42,094 nt of DNA from Nitrospirota bacterium (GTDB lineage Bacteria; Nitrospirota; Thermodesulfovibrionia; Thermodesulfovibrionales; BMS3Bbin05): the NCBI GenBank assembly GCA_020351835.1, contig CP070669.1, positions 1,033,297-1,075,390 of the forward strand. The letters run 5' to 3'. How positions within the stretch are numbered: the first letter of the stretch is position 1; each line of letters starts with the position of its first letter. Under the pieces are notes generated by a model. That model ran no database searches and was not told the DNA's origin. It saw only the letters and a list, made by a program, of their open reading frames with translations. The translations under genes and the position numbers were made by a program. Below, one piece after another: positions 24,829 to 32,179 of the stretch.

Positions 24829-27510
24829 ATGAGCGAAACAAAGAAGGAAAGACCGGAACATGCGAGCGGAAAAGAGCTCTGCTGGCACGTTAAAGGTGCT
24901 GAAGAGGTTTGTGTCGATCTTGATACCACCCGCCAGGGGCTTGCTCCCGGAGAAGCAGCAAAAAGGCTTGTAGAATTTGGTCCTAACAGGCTTGAAGAAA
25001 AGAAGAGGCGTTCACCGCTAAAGATGTTCTTCGATCAGTTCAGGGACTTCATGATCATAATCCTGGTAGTAGCAGCTGTTGTGGCAGGTGCGCTTGGAGA
25101 GGTCACCGATACTGTCGCTATAGTGGTGATAGTCATTTTGAACGCGGTGCTCGGATTTTCACAGGAATTCCGCGCGGAGAAGGCGATGGAAGCGCTAAAG
25201 AAGATGGCAGCGCCCTCAGCGCTGGTCATAAGGGGTGGGATAACCGCAAGCATAGATGCCGCAGAGATAGTCCCCGGGGACCTTGTGGTGATAGAGGCCG
25301 GCAATATAATTCCTGCTGACCTCAGACTTATAGAGGCAGTTCGTCTGAAGATCGACGAAGCAGCTCTTACAGGAGAATCGGTACCGGTTGAAAAGTATAC
25401 TGCGAAACTCGACAACGAAGAGCTTGGTATTGCCGACAGGTTGAATATGGCTTATAGAAGCACTGTAGCGACATACGGCAGGGGGATGGGATTGGTCATA
25501 GGGACGGGTATGAACACCGAGATAGGGAAGATAGCTACAATGCTCCAGGAAGAGGAAGAGGTGAAGACTCCTCTTCAAAGAAAACTGGAGGTGTTCGGTA
25601 AAAGGCTGGCCATAGCGATACTGATGATCTGCGGCATTATATTCTCTGTCGGCCTCCTGAGGGGCGAGCCTGCACTTGAGATGCTGCTTACGGCGATCGC
25701 TCTTGCAGTCGCTGCTATCCCGGAAGCACTTCCTGCTGTTGTGACCATAACTCTTGCGATCGGCGCAAGGAAGATGGTCAAGCAGAATGCTCTGATAAGA
25801 AAGCTACCTGCGGTCGAGACACTTGGTTCCGTGACATATATATGTTCTGACAAGACCGGGACACTGACGATGAACAAGATGGCGGTAGAGGATGTTTATG
25901 TTGACGGAAGGGTTATATGCACCAGGGACTGGGGCAAGAAGAATAAAGGCAATGGAGGCCTTCCAGTGGAAGCGGAAGACCTGTTCCTGATCGCACTTGC
26001 CCTTAATAATGATGCCAGCACGATCGAGAACGGCGAGATGATAGGTGATCCTACAGAGACCGCCTTGCTCTCTCTAGCTGAACAGAGAGGCTACATAAAG
26101 AGCGAACTTGAAGCGCGATATCCCAGGGTGCAGGAGATACCTTTCGAGTCGGAAAGAAAGAGGATGACCACACTCCACAAATGGGGAGACGGCTATATTT
26201 CATTTACTAAAGGCGCCGCAGACATGATGGTAGAACATTCAAAGCACATGCTGGAGGAAGGGGAATATACAGGCATAGATATCGATGATATAAATGCAGT
26301 GAATGACGAGATGGCGTCGGACGGACTTAGAGTGCTGGGCGTGGCCATAAGGAAGTGGGAGAGTATGCCAGAACGGTTAGAGCCGGACCATGTTGAGACC
26401 GATATGGTATTTGTGGGACTTGCAGGGATGATGGACCCGCCGAGAGATGAAGCTAAAGACGCCGTGGCCGAATGCAGGTCTGCGGGAATAAGGCCTGTGA
26501 TGATAACTGGCGACCACCAGATAACGGCAAGGGCTATTGCAGAGAGGCTGGACATTATAGAAGAGGGATCAAAGCAGGTCCTAAGAGGAGTAGAACTTGC
26601 GGCAATGCCTATGGATGAGTTTCAGAGCCGTGTTGAAGATATTAAGGTGTATGCCCGAGTGGCTCCCGAGCAGAAGCTTAAGATAGTTAAGGCCCTTCAG
26701 GACAAGTATAACTTCGTGGCAATGACCGGAGACGGAGTTAACGATGCACCCGCCCTGAAGAGGTCGGACATCGGTATAGCCATGGGTATCACGGGAACGG
26801 ATGTTTCCAAGGAAGCATCACACATGATACTGCTTGACGATAATTTTGCAACGATAGTAAAGGCAGTAAAAGAGGGGAGGAGGATCTTTGATAATATCCG
26901 CAAGTTCATAAGATACCTGCTGACGACAAATGCCGGTGAGGTCCTTACTTTGTTCCTTGCTCCTTTCTTCGGGCTTCCGCTCCCTCTTTTGCCTATACAT
27001 ATATTATGGATAAACCTTATGACGGACGGACTTCCCGCGGTAGCTTTATCGGTCGAGCCCGAGGAGGGTGATGTCATGGCGCGCCCACCTAGAGATCCGA
27101 GGGAGGGGATCTTCTCTAATGGATTAGGCTATCAGGTGTTATGGGTGGGCCTGCTTATGGCGGGGATCACTATTGGCCTTCAGTCATGGGCGATTGACAG
27201 TGGGATCGAGCACTGGCAGACCATGGTATTCACAGTTCTATGCTTTCTCCAACTCGGCAACGTCATGGCTTTAAGGTCTGAGAGAAGCTCACTATACAAG
27301 CTCGGATTGTTTTCTAACATACCTCTTTTGCTAAGCGTTATAGCATCCATAATGTTCCAGCTTGCTATCATATACATACCTTTCTTAAACCCTGTCTTCA
27401 GAACACAACCGCTTTCAATAAAGGAACTGGTGCTTGTAGCTCTGCTGTCCCTTATTGTATTCATTGCCGTCGAGACCGAAAAATGGATCCGAAGAGTGAG
27501 GGCAGGGTAG
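24829..27510 (+). CDS. P-type cation ATPase, Ca2+ (SERCA/PMR1-like) class
   Basis: 893 residues from the ATG at 24829, eight bases after the dut stop. Domains: N-terminal cation-ATPase domain (CWHVKGAEEVCVDLDTTRQGL), actuator loop TGES, phosphorylation site DKTGTLT, nucleotide domain, hinge TGDGVNDAPALKRSDIGIAMG and a C-terminal membrane domain. Ca2+-type residues are kept: Glu of M4 (AAIPEALPAVV), Asn and Glu of M5 (TTNAGEVLTLF), and Asn, Thr, Asp of M6 (NLMTDGLPAVA). This supports a type IIA Ca2+ pump exporting Ca2+ from the cytoplasm; Mn2+ cannot be excluded. Confidence 0.92.
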   Translation: MSETKKERPEHASGKELCWHVKGAEEVCVDLDTTRQGLAPGEAAKRLVEFGPNRLEEKKRRSPLKMFFDQFRDFMIIILVVAAVVAGALGEVTDTVAIVVIVILNAVLGFSQEFRAEKAMEALKKMAAPSALVIRGGITASIDAAEIVPGDLVVIEAGNIIPADLRLIEAVRLKIDEAALTGESVPVEKYTAKLDNEELGIADRLNMAYRSTVATYGRGMGLVIGTGMNTEIGKIATMLQEEEEVKTPLQRKLEVFGKRLAIAILMICGIIFSVGLLRGEPALEMLLTAIALAVAAIPEALPAVVTITLAIGARKMVKQNALIRKLPAVETLGSVTYICSDKTGTLTMNKMAVEDVYVDGRVICTRDWGKKNKGNGGLPVEAEDLFLIALALNNDASTIENGEMIGDPTETALLSLAEQRGYIKSELEARYPRVQEIPFESERKRMTTLHKWGDGYISFTKGAADMMVEHSKHMLEEGEYTGIDIDDINAVNDEMASDGLRVLGVAIRKWESMPERLEPDHVETDMVFVGLAGMMDPPRDEAKDAVAECRSAGIRPVMITGDHQITARAIAERLDIIEEGSKQVLRGVELAAMPMDEFQSRVEDIKVYARVAPEQKLKIVKALQDKYNFVAMTGDGVNDAPALKRSDIGIAMGITGTDVSKEASHMILLDDNFATIVKAVKEGRRIFDNIRKFIRYLLTTNAGEVLTLFLAPFFGLPLPLLPIHILWINLMTDGLPAVALSVEPEEGDVMARPPRDPREGIFSNGLGYQVLWVGLLMAGITIGLQSWAIDSGIEHWQTMVFTVLCFLQLGNVMALRSERSSLYKLGLFSNIPLLLSVIASIMFQLAIIYIPFLNPVFRTQPLSIKELVLVALLSLIVFIAVETEKWIRRVRAG

Positions 27511-27512
27511 AT

Positions 27513-27541
27513 ATGACAAGCCGTTCTATTTACTGTAAAAT
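27513..27541 (+). promoter_or_regulatory. Sigma-70-type promoter for the DUF2391 gene
   Basis: ATGACA (27513-27518) and TAAAAT (27536-27541) are 17 bases apart, 30 bases before the next ATG. Confidence 0.5.
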
Positions 27542-27571
27542 ATGACTCAGAAAGTAACGGTTCGTTAGGCC

Positions 27572-28078
27572 ATGGAAGAAAGAGCAGAACATAAAGATGT
27601 TACCGTTAAAAGGGTCGGAGGATATCTGCACAAGGTTATCCCTATCATGGATAGATCAGGGAGGGTCCTCAGCTATGTTTTGAGGCCTTTTATGGTAGAG
27701 TTCAGGCCGAGAGATCTGTTCCAGATAATTGTCGGCGCATCTGTTCTTGCCATCCCTGTAGCGTTTACTGAAGAAGCATGGGAGCTCGGTATGCAACTTC
27801 CCTTAAATAACGTTCTGATACTTGGCGGGCTCTCACTGTTGATCATCGCATGTTTTGTCTATTTTCATACTTATCGTTTCAATTTCAAGGGGCACGAGTT
27901 TAACTATGTTAAAAGGGTCTTTGCAACATACTTTGTGTCTCTTGCGGTGGTTGGCATTCTGCTTACCATAATTGAGAAATGCCCCTGGGGTGTAGACAAC
28001 ATCCTTGCGGTCAAAAGGATCATAATAGTCGCATTCCCTGCGACAATGAGTGCCGCTATAAGTGATACTTTGAAGTGA
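27572..28078 (+). CDS. DUF2391-like integral membrane protein
   Basis: A 168-residue protein with a soluble N-terminus (about 45 residues) and four predicted membrane segments (about 50-68, 79-98, 117-134 and 145-163). The stretch RPRDLFQIIVGASVLAIPVAFTEEAWELG matches my memory of the DUF2391 (TIGR02587-like) family of putative membrane proteins. There is no known function and no catalytic motif. It has its own promoter and no ribosome binding site stands out. It is convergent to the mscS gene with only a three-base gap. Confidence 0.65.
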   Translation: MEERAEHKDVTVKRVGGYLHKVIPIMDRSGRVLSYVLRPFMVEFRPRDLFQIIVGASVLAIPVAFTEEAWELGMQLPLNNVLILGGLSLLIIACFVYFHTYRFNFKGHEFNYVKRVFATYFVSLAVVGILLTIIEKCPWGVDNILAVKRIIIVAFPATMSAAISDTLK

Positions 28079-28081
28079 ACA

Positions 28082-28966
28082 CTACTTGTCGTTGTCCTGT
28101 TTGACCCTTAGCGGTGGTGCGTTCTCATCCTTATCTATGCCCTGGTATAAGGTCAAATGCGGAAACGGTATCTCTATGTCCAGTTCATCGAACTTCTTTT
28201 TCATTCGCCTGTTGAACTCCCTTCCGACCTTCCACTGGTCTCCAGGTTTGGTCTGTATGCGTGCTTTGATTATAACGGCTGAATCGGCAAACTTATCCAC
28301 CCCGAGTATCTCTAAGGGTTCAACAATGCTCGCGCCGAACGCAGGGTCGCCTGCCAGATCAGTGCCGATATCGGAGAGAACCTGTGTTACTTCATCTGTG
28401 TCCTCACGGTATGCGACCCCGACCTCGAAAACATAACGGGAATAACCTTTGGTCATATTTGTCACAATATCAATATTGCCGTTCCTTATGTAATGAACAT
28501 TGCCGGCAAGGTCCCTGAGAATGGTCATCCTGAGCGTGACCTTTTCGACGACACCGCTCTTTCCGGCGATCTCGACCACGTCATTAACCCTTATCTGGTC
28601 CTCAAGGAAAATGAAGAAACCGCTGATGATATCCTCTACCAGGCGTCGGGCACCGAAGCCGATCGCAAGTCCCGCAACCCCCGCTCCGGCAAGGATCGGC
28701 TTAATATCTATGCCCAGTTGCCTTAATACCATCATAGTGGCGATAAGTATGACCGTGATATTTATGGCGTATTTCAATAAGGATTTGAGAGTGCGAGCCT
28801 TTTTCTCATATTCAACATCATTCTTTCTGTTAATAATGACCTGAAAGACCCTTCTGATCATGAAGTTCACGGTCTTTGCGAATATGATCGCTAGAACAAT
28901 GATGATCAGTGCTTTGAGACCATCGGACTTCATCCATTCTAATGCCTGTGCCAGTGTGTTATTCAT
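28082..28966 (-). CDS. MscS-family mechanosensitive channel
   Basis: About 294 residues from the ATG at 28966, which overlaps the end of the upstream LapA-like gene (ATGAATAA); an ATG at 28978 is also possible. Three N-terminal helices lead to the pore helix GAGVAGLAIGFGARRLVEDIISGFFIFLEDQ, which has the Gly/Ala packing of MscS TM3, and the beta domain DVVEIAGKSGVVEKVTLRMTILRDLAGNVHYIRNG. It would open under membrane tension and release solutes in osmotic downshock. Length is close to E. coli MscS (286). Confidence 0.92.
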   Translation of the reverse strand: MNNTLAQALEWMKSDGLKALIIIVLAIIFAKTVNFMIRRVFQVIINRKNDVEYEKKARTLKSLLKYAINITVILIATMMVLRQLGIDIKPILAGAGVAGLAIGFGARRLVEDIISGFFIFLEDQIRVNDVVEIAGKSGVVEKVTLRMTILRDLAGNVHYIRNGNIDIVTNMTKGYSRYVFEVGVAYREDTDEVTQVLSDIGTDLAGDPAFGASIVEPLEILGVDKFADSAVIIKARIQTKPGDQWKVGREFNRRMKKKFDELDIEIPFPHLTLYQGIDKDENAPPLRVKQDNDK

Positions 28967-29231
28967 TTCCACTTTCATTCCTTGGAGTATCGGTCTGTCC
29001 TTTTCTTCTTCCGAATATCTCCCACCCGACAAGTATGCCGATAACACAGCCTACAGATAAGGATCCAAACAGAAGTACAGTTCTTGACATCGTTACCTTC
29101 CAGAACAGAAAACGTATATCGACATCAGCGGAGTTCTGTAACAGAAACAGCAGAAATAAAATGAAGATCACTAATGCAGTGATGGTCTTCCCGCTCACCG
29201 AGCCGCGGTTAGATGACATAGTTCTTTTCAT
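28959..29231 (-). CDS. LapA-domain (DUF1049) inner-membrane protein
   Basis: A 90-residue protein with two membrane helices (about 17-31 and 51-70). The LapA-like core LVIFILFLLFLLQNSADVDIRFLFWKVTMSRTVLLFGSLSVGCVIGILVGW shows a hydrophobic helix, Gln-Asn, an FLFW strand and a second helix. Family members take part in lipopolysaccharide assembly in Enterobacteria; elsewhere the role is unknown. GGAGGA seven bases before the ATG at 29231 decides the start. It overlaps the mscS start, so the two are probably co-translated. A TATAAT on the minus strand (29280-29275) may be the -10. Confidence 0.82.
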   Translation of the reverse strand: MKRTMSSNRGSVSGKTITALVIFILFLLFLLQNSADVDIRFLFWKVTMSRTVLLFGSLSVGCVIGILVGWEIFGRRKGQTDTPRNESGNE

Positions 29232-29379
29232 AAATTTCCTCCATACAACCGTAAATAAAGGGCCTCCAGTGTTAATTATACAGTTTAATATAAAAAAATT
29301 CAGATGGACTCTTAAGATAGCATGTTATGTATCTATAAGACTTATGGTTTGCCCGATATGTTGTTGATAAATGTATCGA

Positions 29380-31329
29380 TCAGTTCATATGAGCCTTTTT
29401 GTGTTCTGTAGATGCTCTGATTACGTTTGAATATGCTATTCTTTGCTCGGATGCTTTCAATATCTCTCTAAGCATCTGTCCATATGAAAGACCTTCCATT
29501 GCTGCCATTTTTGCAAGATGGCCGTCCCAGCACCAGCCCGGGTTAGGGTTGACCTCCAATAATCTGGGTGTATTGTTCCGGTCCATTCTCCAGTCAAATC
29601 TTGCGTAATCCCTGCATTCGAGCCGCTCGAACAATCTTAAACAGCTGGCTATCATAAAATGCTTAGTGTCCTCCGGCAGATCGGCTTGAACGGATCGCAC
29701 CTGCCAGTAAGGAGAAGCAGGCAGCCACTTTGCCTCATAACCGCATATCTTGGGAAGATCCGCCGGTAACATTGAATAATCTTCTTCAATAATAGGCAAT
29801 ACCTTATAAGACCCCGGAGGATTCCCGATTATCCCTAAGGTCATATCTTTACCTGTAAGAAACTGCTCGACGAGGATCGGTTTGTTGTAACCGAACTTGT
29901 CCCTGGCATTGGTTATGGCGTTCTCTAATGCTTCAATATCGTTACATACATTGTCTTTCGTTATGCCGAAGCTCGAGTCACCAAAATTCGGTTTTACGAT
30001 TACAGGGAAATCTATGAGCAGCTCTATAAAAGTTGTATCGTCCGGTTTTATAAGAAATGCCTTTGGAACGGGAATGTCCATTTCTTTAGCAACTCCCCTT
30101 ATCAGCGATTTGTCATAGCAATATGAAAGACACTGAGGTGTTCCTCCCGAGTAGTTGATCTTCAGGACCTCAAGGATTGCGGGTACATGCAGTTCCTTTG
30201 AAGCATCATTAAAAAAACCTTCATCACAGAGATTGAGTGCGAGATCTATCCTGTCCTTTGACCGGCGAAGATCGTCGATCAGATTTTCATGTCTGTCCAT
30301 ATATATAAAGTTATAGCCCTCAATGCGTGAAAGCTCTTTTTTCAGCTCGTTTATGGTGTGATGATCATCATCATCGAAAGAAGCTTCCGGTTTCACGATA
30401 TCCATGCGTCTCGGGTCTCCCATAAGGACTGCAATGGTCTTGATCGTTCCCTTTTGTTTTAATGCTGACCTTTCCTTTTTTGCTATTGCTGATATAACTA
30501 TTCTTTTGGCCATCATACCGAGGTCCTGGTTCCTTTTAGACCTTGTGAATATTTCAGTGTGAGACGTGATATCCGAAAGATCAGCGCGGAAAAGAAGGTT
30601 CCCCAGGGTTTCGAAAGAATAAAGTCTCTCTGCATAGAACTGATCTGATATTATGCCTTTTTTTACATGAGTAATAACCTCTCTGGATATTAAGCGGTCC
30701 TTATGTTTTGAAAGGGACCTTTCCCTGCAAACAAAGTATTTGTTGTCTATCCACTCCCAGCTTCTTGGTTCGAAGTTCTGTTTGAGATAAGGCCCGTCCG
30801 ATACGTCTATCAAGAGTTTGCCCCATGGCATCAGAACACGGCGTATCTCTTTAAGCACTTGGAGGTCATCATGCAGGGACTCAAAGTATCCAAAACTATT
30901 GCCAAGAAGCATTACAAAATCAAAGGTGTCATCTGGGAATGGGAGTTTCCTGGCATCACCTTCTTTGAACATGACCCTGTGACCGTTCTTTTTTGCAGTT
31001 GCCCTTGCCTTTGTTACTAAGTAATGAGAACGGTCGAGGCCTGTAACATTGATGAAGCCTCTTTTGGCCAGCTCCAATGAATGACGACCCTGACCGCAGC
31101 AAAGATCCAGCACAGAGCTGTTCTTTTCTATGCCCATTATGCTGATAAATCTATCCATCTCGTCTTTCGTTATGACCTCGTCCTGTACAACGTCACCATC
31201 CGTCCTGAGGTAATTGGCATTAAATATGTGCTTCCACCAGTCTGCCCTTACATAGCTCTCAAGGTCTTCTACCGGGCCGAGTATTTCATTTATCCCTTTC
31301 TTTTGATCTCGATTCTTTCCTGATATCAA
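29380..31329 (-). CDS. Methyltransferase / D-Ala-D-Ala-ligase-like ATP-grasp fusion
   Basis: About 649 residues. The first ATG (31368) lies inside a hairpin and lacks a ribosome binding site, whereas AAGGAG at 31343-31338 is 8 bases before a TTG at 31329, which I prefer. The N-terminal part (about 30-255) is a class I SAM methyltransferase: motif I VLDLCCGQGRHSLELAKRG, then EGDARKLPFPDDTFDFVMLLG. The C-terminal part (about 290-640) is ATP-grasp: FPVIVKPNFGDSSFGI (ATP lysine and loop), ILVEQFLTGKDMTLGIIGN and metal-binding LLEVNPNPGWCWDGHL. Likely role: ligating an amino acid or peptide and methylating substrate or product. Substrate unknown. Confidence 0.85.
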   Translation of the reverse strand: MISGKNRDQKKGINEILGPVEDLESYVRADWWKHIFNANYLRTDGDVVQDEVITKDEMDRFISIMGIEKNSSVLDLCCGQGRHSLELAKRGFINVTGLDRSHYLVTKARATAKKNGHRVMFKEGDARKLPFPDDTFDFVMLLGNSFGYFESLHDDLQVLKEIRRVLMPWGKLLIDVSDGPYLKQNFEPRSWEWIDNKYFVCRERSLSKHKDRLISREVITHVKKGIISDQFYAERLYSFETLGNLLFRADLSDITSHTEIFTRSKRNQDLGMMAKRIVISAIAKKERSALKQKGTIKTIAVLMGDPRRMDIVKPEASFDDDDHHTINELKKELSRIEGYNFIYMDRHENLIDDLRRSKDRIDLALNLCDEGFFNDASKELHVPAILEVLKINYSGGTPQCLSYCYDKSLIRGVAKEMDIPVPKAFLIKPDDTTFIELLIDFPVIVKPNFGDSSFGITKDNVCNDIEALENAITNARDKFGYNKPILVEQFLTGKDMTLGIIGNPPGSYKVLPIIEEDYSMLPADLPKICGYEAKWLPASPYWQVRSVQADLPEDTKHFMIASCLRLFERLECRDYARFDWRMDRNNTPRLLEVNPNPGWCWDGHLAKMAAMEGLSYGQMLREILKASEQRIAYSNVIRASTEHKKAHMN

Positions 31330-31331
31330 AA

Positions 31332-31382
31332 TGCTTTCTCCTTTTCTTAATAAATTGGGAGAAAGCAAGAGTGCTTTCTCCC
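31332..31382 (-). promoter_or_regulatory. Three-armed RNA switch or attenuator before the ATP-grasp fusion
   Basis: On the minus strand, arm A GGGAGAAAGCA (31382-31372), arm B TGCTTTCTCCC (31367-31357) and arm C GGAGAAAGCA (31341-31332) occur in order. A:B is a perfect 11-bp hairpin with a 4-base CTCT loop, followed by AATTTATT, and could partly terminate the upstream transcript. B:C is a perfect 10-bp alternative that would hide the AAGGAG ribosome binding site of the fusion gene. The two pairings exclude each other. Confidence 0.6.
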
Positions 31383-31409
31383 ATCTCGATCGAGAGGATA
31401 TGATCTGTT

Positions 31410-31688
31410 TTACTGCCTGTCCTGTTCCTGCATTTCTTCTTCGCGCATTTCCTCGCCCTGCGTTTCTTCTTCGCGCATCTCTTCTTCGCGCATTTCTTCG
31501 CCCTGCATTTCCTCTTCGCGCATTTCTTCGCCCTGTGTTTCCTCATCTCGCATTTCTTCTTCCTTGTCATGACTTGAAGCGTAGAGGGTGACGTTAGCTT
31601 CTGATCCACTAGCATATGCTATGGAAAACATTCCGGCTAAAAGAACCGAAACAAGAAGCAATGAGAACATCAGTGTCAATTTTTTCAT
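31410..31688 (-). CDS. Exported acidic Glu/Met repeat protein
   Basis: 92 residues from the ATG at 31688, chosen because AAAGGAGG lies about 10 bases upstream; the ATG at 31715 would place that site inside the gene. A signal peptide (1-26, ending IAYA) is followed by a short linker and then about 45 residues built almost only of Glu, Met, Arg and Gln in units such as GEEMREEEMQ and GEEMREEETQ. The mature protein is strongly acidic and Met-rich, probably helical or disordered. Metal binding or chaperone-like shielding is conceivable but unproven. It lies downstream of the Lys-rich gene and a sigma-54 promoter. Family not recognised. Confidence 0.7.
   Translation of the reverse strand: MKKLTLMFSLLLVSVLLAGMFSIAYASGSEANVTLYASSHDKEEEMRDEETQGEEMREEEMQGEEMREEEMREEETQGEEMREEEMQEQDRQ
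31429..31560 (-). repeat. In-frame tandem repeat in the acidic protein gene
   Basis: Units encoding (G)EEMREEE followed by MQ or TQ recur about four times with a partial unit, with closely similar codons. The DNA repeat is young enough that another frame also stays open over it. Confidence 0.75.
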
Positions 31689-31743
31689 GATGGTATTTCC
31701 TCCTTTGATTTTCATTTACCTCTCAATCATCTAACAACTGCAA

Positions 31744-31872
31744 TCACTTCTTTTTAAACTTACCTTTTCGGTATGATCCATCGATCTTCTTCTTGTCCTC
31801 CTTTTTCTTTTTAAGTTTCTTGACGCGCCTTTCATTCTTAACGGTTCTGTCCGGATGGGCAGTATTTAGCAT
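31744..31872 (-). CDS. 42-residue Lys-rich protein
   Basis: A short gene encoding MLNTAHPDRTVKNERRVKK, then a run of Lys with a few Leu, Glu and Asp, and ending DGSYRKGKFKKK. Nearly half the residues are Lys or Arg. GGAG lies 8 bases before the ATG, and a near-consensus sigma-54 promoter lies about 75 bases upstream, supporting real expression. There is no signal peptide, so it should be cytoplasmic and probably binds RNA, DNA or an acidic partner. It precedes the acidic repeat gene by 55 bases, probably in one transcript. Family not recognised. Confidence 0.6.
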   Translation of the reverse strand: MLNTAHPDRTVKNERRVKKLKKKKEDKKKIDGSYRKGKFKKK

Positions 31873-32179
31873 TTCATCTCCGGTTGTAAATAATCCTTTT
31901 TTTATAATGGTTTATTAATGTTGCTTAAAAACCCAATTGTGTATTTCAAGGATCGTGCCAGACAAATTGGCGCAATAAATATTATTAAATATCAGCATGT
32001 TAGGCCGGTGACAGTATATCCTTTCCCTGCGAACGCAACGTTATAGGCGGCAAAATCTGCCAATATGGCATAATATCTTTAATATTGACAAATAAAGCGC
32101 CAATATGGCATTTTTTTGGTAAAGTGTGGAGCATTATTATGTTGTTTGAATGTCATTTTGACGCATAAGGAAAGATAAT
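31873..32179. promoter_or_regulatory. Divergent regulatory region with paired palindromes
   Basis: This 307-base gene-free stretch separates the minus-strand small genes from the sigma-54 activator gene. It holds the sigma-54 promoter (31945-31960) and two copies of the palindrome (T/C)GCCAATATGGCA, at 32058-32070 and 32098-32110, centred 40 bases apart, close to four helical turns. Such paired same-face sites are typical of enhancer-binding-protein or repressor sites. A TTGACA at 32085-32090 lies between them, but its -10 is poor. AAGGA at 32168-32172 serves the activator gene. Confidence 0.55.
31945..31960 (-). promoter_or_regulatory. Sigma-54 promoter for the minus-strand small genes
   Basis: The minus strand reads TGGCACGATCCTTGAA, matching TGGCACG-N4-TTGCW at all fixed positions except that the -12 GC is GA. 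Start of transcription would be near 31934, about 62 bases before the Lys-rich gene. The adjacent divergent gene encodes a sigma-54 activator. Confidence 0.55.

Noticed and set aside
31286-31615. Open frame on the minus strand rich in Lys, Cys and Arg, overlapping the acidic repeat gene
   Set aside because: It is the alternative frame of the Glu/Met repeat DNA; it has no ribosome binding site and the in-frame partner has a signal peptide and a strong one.
32085-32113. TTGACA upstream of the sigma-54 activator as a sigma-70 promoter
   Set aside because: At 16-18 bases downstream there is only GCATTT or similar, so the -10 is not convincing.
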